64,000 bases of DNA from Owenia fusiformis (taxonomy: Eukaryota; Annelida; Polychaeta; Sabellida; Oweniidae), in assembly GCA_903813345.2 (NCBI GenBank), contig CAIIXF020000001.1, forward strand, positions 12,133,915 to 12,197,914, read 5' to 3'. The translations under genes were made by a program, and so were the position numbers. Below are positions 57,704-64,000 of this stretch, one piece after another (position 1 is the stretch's first letter; every line of letters begins with the position of its first letter). The notes under the pieces are model-generated. The model did no database searches, had not been told where the DNA came from, and was given only the letters and a program-made list of their open reading frames with translations.

Positions 57704-57945
57704 ATGATAATAAGGGTTTTCTGAAGTGATTTAACTGGGTTGCCCAAAAATTTTGTTTGGGGAAAAAATGATATAGGCTGATTAGGGAGGGGTGCAATCG
57801 CTTAACATGGCGTTGACTATTGACTTAGCGTTTGGATACCACCATGTACCTGGTATGTTACCATGGTAATAGATACAAAAATTTTCCCCAAAGTTTTTTT
57901 TTGGGCAACCCAGCTAAATCACTCCAATAATCCCTAATGATAGTA
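57704..57945. mobile_element. Hairpin MITE, ~240 bp
   Basis: The left arm (AGTGATTTAACTGGGTTGCC, then CAAAAATTTTGTTTGGGG) is complementary to the right arm (CCCCAAAG-T-run-GGGCAACCCAGCTAAATCACT). The arms cover about 75 bp each. The centre has GGTTGACT-type and TACCATGGTA words. No transposase. Confidence 0.75.
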
Positions 57946-57949
57946 TTTA

Positions 57950-58470
57950 CACAGAAAAACATCATACTTTTAAATATTTATACGTTCAGAAAATGACAAA
58001 TGGACTAGATCCAATATTCATATGAAAAGATCACTCGAAAACTTACCAAACTCCCAAACTCTGCAAAAAGAAATAATGGCCTGTGGTAATCTTCTCTTGC
58101 CATTCAGAAATCATCATTATAGTTCAAAGACCACGTGACATTTCATTCATATTGAATTGATTACTAAATCTCTTGAAAAGTTTCTTTGTCTTTCTCTTTT
58201 AGTACATGTACTTTTATTTGCTTATGTGTATGAGGGGTGATATGAAGTATATGTCTTAAAGGGATGATCATAAAGTACATGAACTACATGTGCTGCTTTA
58301 CTTTCACAAACTACCCATATAAGCAAAAGTGCCAACATCGGGAAAATACTTCAGAAACCTCTGTTACAATCCAAAAGCATAAGGCCATAGGAGAATTCAA
58401 GTCATTACAATTTAGTATTTTTGGTGATGTCAACAACATCATTTTTTATTAATTTATATTAATTTAATAC
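57950..58470. other. No supported gene
   Basis: AT-rich. The 58264-58452 frame shows no splice or family evidence. Confidence 0.35.
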
Positions 58471-58476
58471 TCTTAA

Positions 58477-61400
58477 AGGCCCCATGTAAAGTTTAAACCA
58501 CTTTGGCTTATATTGTAGTCTTACCCGATGTTATCAAAGTGTGATATGTGAAACTTTTTTTTTTAATTTCAAAAAGTGGTTTTTGATAGACTTTTTGTTC
58601 CAAAATTTGTGAATTTGAAAATTTGTTAAAACCAACTTTTAGAGGTCACTCATATCTTCTAATTAGCCACAATTCATACTAATGCATAGCATTCATCCTC
58701 CCATGTTGATCGGTTGATAAACAAGCGAGAAATGAACTTATCAGTGCATGAAAATGGTTCTGAGAAAAATGCATTTCAAAATTTTAGTTCTCATAGAAAC
58801 CAATGGTACAATGATATTTAAAACATAATTTATTCTTCCTTTTAACCTGATTTGACAATCAACATTGGTTTTTATGAAAGTCTAGCATATTTAGAAAAGA
58901 TTGACATCGAAAAAAAAAATTCAATTTTTTCAAAAAGTTTTTGTTACCTTAGTGACATCACTAATGTTTTAAAATATTTTTGATAAGCTAAAACATTGAA
59001 GTGGCCCATTAAATATGACATTTTATTATTGAAATAGTGTGTCTTTTGTTCAATCTTTGCATTGGTGTTAAAAAGATAATCTTTTTTGAAATGCATTAAG
59101 AAATATTTGATGATTAAGAAATTTCAACTTTTTTTGAAAAATGGCGGGAAAGGACAGGTGTCATTAAGGGCCCTTTTTAGCCCCCAAAGATATCTGATAA
59201 TTATGCATATCATATTGAGGAAAAATCATTTGTGCTTTATAAAAATACAATTTCAGCGAATTTTGACCTTTGATGTTCATACAACAGTCATTTAAAGATC
59301 ATATACCATTTTTGGTGTTTTTACAAAAAATTCTTTATTTATTGTTGTCTAAGTAAATAGTATATAAATATTAACCAATATAAATATATTAAAATGTAAT
59401 ATATGAAATACTGAAGAAAAGATACGATTAAAATTATTTTCATGGAAAAGCACATAGGGCAATATTGACAAAATGCAAATGCTATTTTGGTAGGTTCTGG
59501 GCTAGCAATGGGTACATTTCAATTGTGACTGTAATGGATTACTATTGACTTTTATTAACATCACAGGGCAACATTTAAGCAACTTAAATACAAGGAAAAT
59601 CAAAGATTTCCTCTCATTTCTAAAACGAGGAACAAAAGCATGAATTCAAGGAAAATAAATGATGGCCTGTGCCAAAATATATAACATATGAGAAAGTTGT
59701 GGCACAGTAAAGGATATGTATAGGATATCATATGATTTTAAATGATTTTATCTTTATCTCCGAGTTGATATCAATATCTTGCCAAGTTAGCATAGCGAAT
59801 TAGCGCAGATATTGATATCAATGAGTTGGATTAACACAATATCACGAAAATTCATAGGATGTTCTATTTTTCCCATAGTTCACCTCTAAAACTAAACAAA
59901 GCATATCAAAACAACATCCATTCATTCATTCATCCCCATGATGTCATGAAATCAATATGTAACAAAACACATCATATTGGTGGTAGTTTTCAAATCCCTG
60001 CCAAAGGGTGATATCTGTGAAATATTTTCCGTATTCCACAGATATCACTTTTTCCACGCATTTGCAAAATATCATAAATATCTTTTCATGTTACCTAACA
60101 GAGTATATGGGATAAAGAATAAAAATAGGTACATAATTGAATTACCACTCCAAAAATATTAAATATGAGGGTTTAAAGAAAGAATATTGAATATGAGATT
60201 CAAAAAGACAAGTGGCCTCATGTGTCACATTACCCAAACCCCAGATCCTCGATGTCATACATGTATATACAGTACTTGTACACTGTATATCAATGTTATT
60301 TACTGGGAGGATTAAATATGGAGTGTATAGCAATGGTCAATACGATATTTCCATATGGATATTTTTCCATAGAAGCGGAACCCAAACTCAGTCATGACAT
60401 AGAAGCTAACTTTTGCAATTAATAGAAACTTGTTTTTTTATTATATTTTTGTGTTCAATATTTGAGATGAAATAATGTGAGATTCATTTCTACAAGAGGA
60501 TGGAACGAATGTGAACTTGTATATTGAACTATACTCCTTTTCTGAATAAACAGAACAACATTTTATCCAAGCCAATTAAGAAAACCAAGGCCAATGAGTG
60601 TAATTTATGCCCAGTTAAACTACCACAATAACAACTTTTTGTCTGGACTCACTTATTATGTAAGAATGAATTGTATTACTGTTTACTGCATTAAATGTCA
60701 AGTATACTATCTGTATTTAATTTCAAATGCCTATCTCACTTATCGAAGGTATACAAGAAATGTTATTTTGAAACAAATTCAGCACAACCAAAACCATGTC
60801 CACATAATATGACAAATCCAAGATGGCTGCCACAATTTTACATCCATGCACATTTGAAGAAGTTAGAAATACACATGGTCCACAAGTTCCATCCCCAATA
60901 AAATGGGAAGTAAAAGGTTTTCACACATATCAACTCTATTCCTATATACTTTATATTTGTGGTAAGGCTTGTGATCTAGGTAAACTTAGCATGTCCATGT
61001 ACCTCCTATCCTCTGAAGCTAAAAACAGAAATAGTGACTTCAATTGAGAAAAATGAATCTTATGGGCTCCATATACATTTTGAGTGGCTGTCCGGCTAAA
61101 GTTAGATACTACTGATAATCTGAGATTGAAAATTATGTCAAGTTTAGTCCTCAGCCTCTCATAGCGGATAACTTTGAGGTAATTGTGTTGTTACTGCAAA
61201 AACCTATATTTCTTCATCACAAATCTACCATCTTTTGCATCTGTCAAAACCCTTCATTTCATGTTAATTTTCAGACTTTTGCTTGTACCATCATTAAATA
61301 TATATATTCAACTTGTTATTCAGAATATTTTAAGAACTTTTCATGAATTTTTTTATTTTCACACATTTGAAAAAATGATTAAGTCAGAGAATGGCCTCTT

Positions 61401-61555
61401 AATGGCATGTCCCCTTTGAATATTTGAGAAATGAAATGCTCACAACTTTTTTTTCAAAATTTTTTTTTGTTCAAAAATCTCTAAAATCACTTTTTAAGTC
61501 CTGACAAATAGTAAATGAATGATAAAAAAATATTTTCAAACTTTAGACGGGGACT
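58477..61555. mobile_element. TTAA-flanked transposon split by a second element
   Basis: TTAA at 58473-58476 and 61556-61559 bound an element that starts AGGCCCCATGTAAAGTTTAA and ends CTTTAGACGGGGACT. The outer parts (58477-59151 and 61415-61555) together match the intact 33121-33952 copy with few changes, so this is a recent family member. The middle is foreign DNA. Confidence 0.85.
59152..61414. mobile_element. Spy-like DNA transposon inserted at AAA/TTT, 2.26 kb
   Basis: The insertion starts GGACAGGTGTCATTAAGGGC and ends with the imperfect complement GGCCTCTTAATGGCATGTCC plus CC. Comparison with the intact copy (…GGGAAATTTGAA… at 33806-33817) shows that the host was opened between AAA and TTT with nothing gained or lost. 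Precise AAA/TTT insertion without target duplication is the reported hallmark of Spy transposons, relatives of the ISL2EU group. The interior has short frames only (best about 60823-61047), a GTGATATCTGTG/CACAGATATCAC hairpin near 60008-60050 and a second hairpin at 59725-59875. It is probably non-autonomous or decayed. Confidence 0.75.
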
Positions 61556-61559
61556 TTAA

Positions 61560-61918
61560 TTGTTGAAGAGACCAACTGGAAAATATCTCGTTGCAAAAGA
61601 GAATAGAAAATAAAGTCATAGAAAAGTAAAATATTTGTTTTTATTTCAAGTTAACAGGCATTAGGATATTAGAAAAAAGAAACATTTAATAGCAATGGAT
61701 TGTAATGACATTTTCACACAATCACAATTGTATTTCACACAATCTGTATAAGAGAGCAAACCTTTTGAATTTGCTAATGATACTTTTTCTGAAAACTTTG
61801 GAGAGAAGGGTACAATGTTTACCGTATTTTGGGAATCTAACACACAAAACATATAGGAGGGGGAGGTAAAGTAAGTAACTTTTTTCACTGTACAACTTTT
61901 GAAAAGGTTGCTGACTTT
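61560..61918. other. No supported gene
   Basis: AT-rich sequence between two transposons. The 109-codon minus frame continues into the MITE and has no support. Confidence 0.35.
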
Positions 61919-61926
61919 AATTCCAA

Positions 61927-62396
61927 TAGAGGTGTGCACTGTTGGTAAATCACTTAATCGATCAACAAAATATTTTAATCGATTAATCATCGATTAATCA
62001 TTCTAATATAAATGATGGAGATCTGACATAATTTCCAGGTACAATTTTCTAATTCTTTAGTAGTACATGTAGGCGATTATTCATTCGTTTGATTTGATTG
62101 CATACCTCTATTGAATATATATTGTGTATCAATAAGATGTATCAGAAAACACAAAAACAACAAAGGTAAGCGTCAGGCTTACGGTAATTAGTATGTTTGG
62201 CAGTTTGAGTTTTAAGCTTGGGCATGTCAATCTGACAAATTAGGTCTCAATCAGTCAGTGAAATCAAGTAAGCTTACTCACGGCAGGATATTGAAGATCA
62301 TCTTTTTGATAATCAGTTAATTGAGTATTAAGATCTTAATCGATTAAACTTGTGTCGATCAATTAATCGATGATCGATTAAAAATTCACACCTCTA
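61927..62396. mobile_element. hAT-type MITE, 470 bp, 8-bp TSD
   Basis: The ends are TAGAGGTGTGCA and TTCACACCTCTA, complementary over about 10 bases. Flanking AATTCCAA at 61919-61926 and 62397-62404 is an exact 8-bp target duplication, typical of the hAT superfamily. Clusters of ATCGATTAA-type words near both ends (CTTAATCGAT, TTAATCGATGATCGATTAA) give subterminal inverted repeats of the kind hAT transposases bind. No coding frame. Confidence 0.85.
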
Positions 62397-62404
62397 AATT
62401 CCAA

Positions 62405-62730
62405 CTAGATGTTCACCCCATGCTTATTACAAGTATTACATGCTTATTATAGTCTTTACATTCTATTGCTATATCGTGCTTTCCTTTTAGTCATATGAAA
62501 AAATTTACTTTTGTCCAAATGTTAAATATATAATTTACATGTTGTAATATCGTTGTACTGATAAATGTAGGATGAATTAGTATTGTGTTATGTATATAGA
62601 AATATAATACCATATTTATGTATGCTTATACAGTGCAATTGCCTGATAAACAGCTGAGGTTTAAAGTTCATATAATGTTCAATGCCAGGTTAATGTTGTA
62701 CTAGTTCTATAAGCAGGGTACAGTTAAGCA
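62405..62730. other. Intergenic, upstream of the third P450
   Basis: AT-rich; no features other than the TATA-like site that follows. Confidence 0.4.
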
Positions 62731-62733
62731 TGG

Positions 62734-62740
62734 TATATAG
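62734..62740 (+). promoter_or_regulatory. TATA-like box of the third P450 gene
   Basis: TATATAG, 34 bases before the ATG at 62775, in a position similar to the TATAAATA of the 51911 gene. A second weak match (CTATAAGC) is at about 62707. Confidence 0.4.
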
Positions 62741-62774
62741 TTAAGCTATTCAGTGCAAATATACATAGATCAAT

Positions 62775-63681
62775 ATGGCTTTGCTTCAAGTAGCCACAGA
62801 TTTGATATTAGGGAACATAACTGCAACACTGATATTTCTTATTGTGTTTTGTGTTCTATGGAAGTATTTACAACCTAGTAGTTATGTCTTGCCTCCAGGA
62901 CCAAGGCCATGGCCAGTGGTGGGGCACTTGCATATGTTTTCACCATTTGGAGAGGTAGGCCCTCATGAGCGAATATGGGATTTAGCAAAGCAATATAAAT
63001 CCAAAACTATTGGACTTTATCTTGGACCATATTATGCAATGATGTTGCATGACTATGATGATGTTAAGAAAATGTTTGCCATGGATGAATTCTCTGGCCG
63101 TGGTAATGTACCTTTTTGGAAGATATTTCTTGGAGGGCTAGTTGGAAGTGATGGTCCAAGATGGAAGGAACAACGCAGGTTTTCATTGAGTACACTTAGA
63201 GATTTTGGTCTTGGGAAAAACAAATTAGAAAAAATCATTCATGCTGAAGCAGAACATTTGTTTGAAGTTTTTGACAGTTACAAGGGTAAACCAAAAGACA
63301 TATCTATTGTGATTAACAATGTTGTCTCAAATATCATTTGTTCGTTGATATTTGGACACCGTTTTGATTATGATGACCCCACATTTGTGCATATGTTAGA
63401 GTTAATGGAAGAGAATTTCAATAAGAATTTATTTCCAGTTTCAATTGGATCCATGACTCCTGGGTTAAAATACCTTGATAAAATACTACCAGGAGACATT
63501 TTTAAGTTCAGACGCACTGTTGAGGTGATGAATGAAATGAGAACAACAGTTATCAAAACTGAATATGAAAGCCATAAGGCAAAATATGATCCCAACATCA
63601 TCGAGGACTATATTGATGCATTTTACAAAGAAGTGAAGGCAAGAGAAGGCAAGGAGCAAACAGAAGAGCATTGGTTTACAG
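62775..63681 (+). CDS. Cytochrome P450, CYP2 clan, first exon (partial)
   Basis: Exon 1 of a third P450 on the same strand. It encodes 302 codons plus one base, ending HWFT at donor ACAG/GTGAGA, the same phase and place as exon 1 of the 51911 gene (301 codons plus one). Visible: MALLQV start, membrane anchor (~15-35), hinge LPPGPRPWPVVGH (the canonical PPGP form), C-helix [19 protein letters not shown] and [19 protein letters not shown]. It is clearly diverged from its neighbour (for example GEVGPHERIWDLAKQ where the other has [13 protein letters not shown]), so it is an older duplicate than the pseudogene. The I-helix, ExxR and haem exons lie beyond 64000; the remaining 319 bases are intron without an exon match. 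Reading on through the donor gives a false 318-codon frame. Confidence 0.92.
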
Positions 63682-64000
63682 GTGAGATTACAACATGTTC
63701 TTGCTATATAAGATCTGTTTTTCAGGTGTAAATAGACTTGAATACAATAAAATAATTTCACACCCTATAATGAATACATGATCCTGAACATATATGACAT
63801 TTTTGATCGATAAGATTTCAACTCATTACGAGTATCACCAAAAAATAAAGTTTATACTCTCTTACACAAGAGAACAAAATTAATATGATATCCAGAAACC
63901 CATCCCAAGTGTCATATTATACATAACCTCTGACATATTAAATGAGCTAAAAATAGAAGGCTATAAAAACTTGATACCATTAAAATATTATATTATATTA
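63682..64000 (+). other. Intron of the third P450, cut by the window edge
   Basis: AT-rich intron sequence. No match to the second exon ([12 protein letters not shown]) of the neighbouring gene is present, so intron 1 is longer than the 121 bp seen there. Confidence 0.7.

Noticed and set aside
59152-59160. Helitron insertion at A|T for the 59.15-kb element
   Set aside because: Insertion between A and T without duplication also fits Helitrons, but the ends are mutual inverted repeats rather than 5' TC and 3' CTRR with a terminal hairpin.
63368-63761. Minus-strand frames over the third P450
   Set aside because: Antisense shadows of the P450 exon.

Overview
The window is AT-rich eukaryotic nuclear DNA from an animal. 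Spliced genes with GT/AG introns, cytochrome P450s of the CYP2 clan, a dense load of small DNA transposons and CCGTCCGT-type simple-repeat elements bounded by AGCTCAC-like ends point to a marine invertebrate. A lophotrochozoan or an ambulacrarian would fit, but the species cannot be named from sequence alone. No prokaryotic operons, CRISPR arrays, tRNA or rRNA genes were recognised.

Layout. 0.8-2.5 kb: C-terminal exons of an unidentified minus-strand gene. 2.5-29 kb: gene-poor DNA with hairpin MITEs, a 415-bp tandem duplication (6.1-7.0 kb), a 37-bp minisatellite (19.3-20.1 kb), a 1.8-kb nested fold-back element (21.5-23.3 kb), an 838-bp transposon with a clean 9-bp target duplication (25.9-26.7 kb), a CCAAT+TATA promoter-like site (16.5 kb) and a few weak exon candidates. 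29.4-30.4 kb: a small three-exon minus-strand gene for an unidentified single-pass membrane protein of about 120 residues. 31.6-40.1 kb: a decayed mariner, a TTAA-flanked transposon family member, hairpins and a 1.14-kb element with ~235-bp inverted arms. 42.3-42.6 kb: two phase-matched plus-strand exons ending in a Gly-X-Y stretch and a Cys-containing tail. 44-49.7 kb: a block of tandem and self-complementary repeats built on ACCATGGTAT words, split by a CCGTCCGT/~340-bp-array element.

50.5-64 kb is the best-supported coding region: a tandem CYP2-clan cluster on the plus strand. It has a truncated pseudogene with two in-frame stops (50.5-51.0 kb), a complete five-exon gene encoding 510 residues with every diagnostic P450 motif (51.9-54.9 kb), and the first exon of a third copy (62.8-63.7 kb) that runs off the window. 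The proteins would be ER-anchored haem mono-oxygenases. The cluster looks like a local birth-and-death family in which the first ~301 codons lie in one exon.

The most informative mobile DNA sits between the P450 genes. A TTAA-flanked element (58.5-61.6 kb) was itself hit by a 2.26-kb inverted-repeat element placed exactly between AAA and TTT without target duplication, which is the signature reported for Spy transposons. An intact sister copy at 33.1-34.0 kb shows the empty site. A 470-bp hAT-type MITE with a perfect 8-bp duplication follows.
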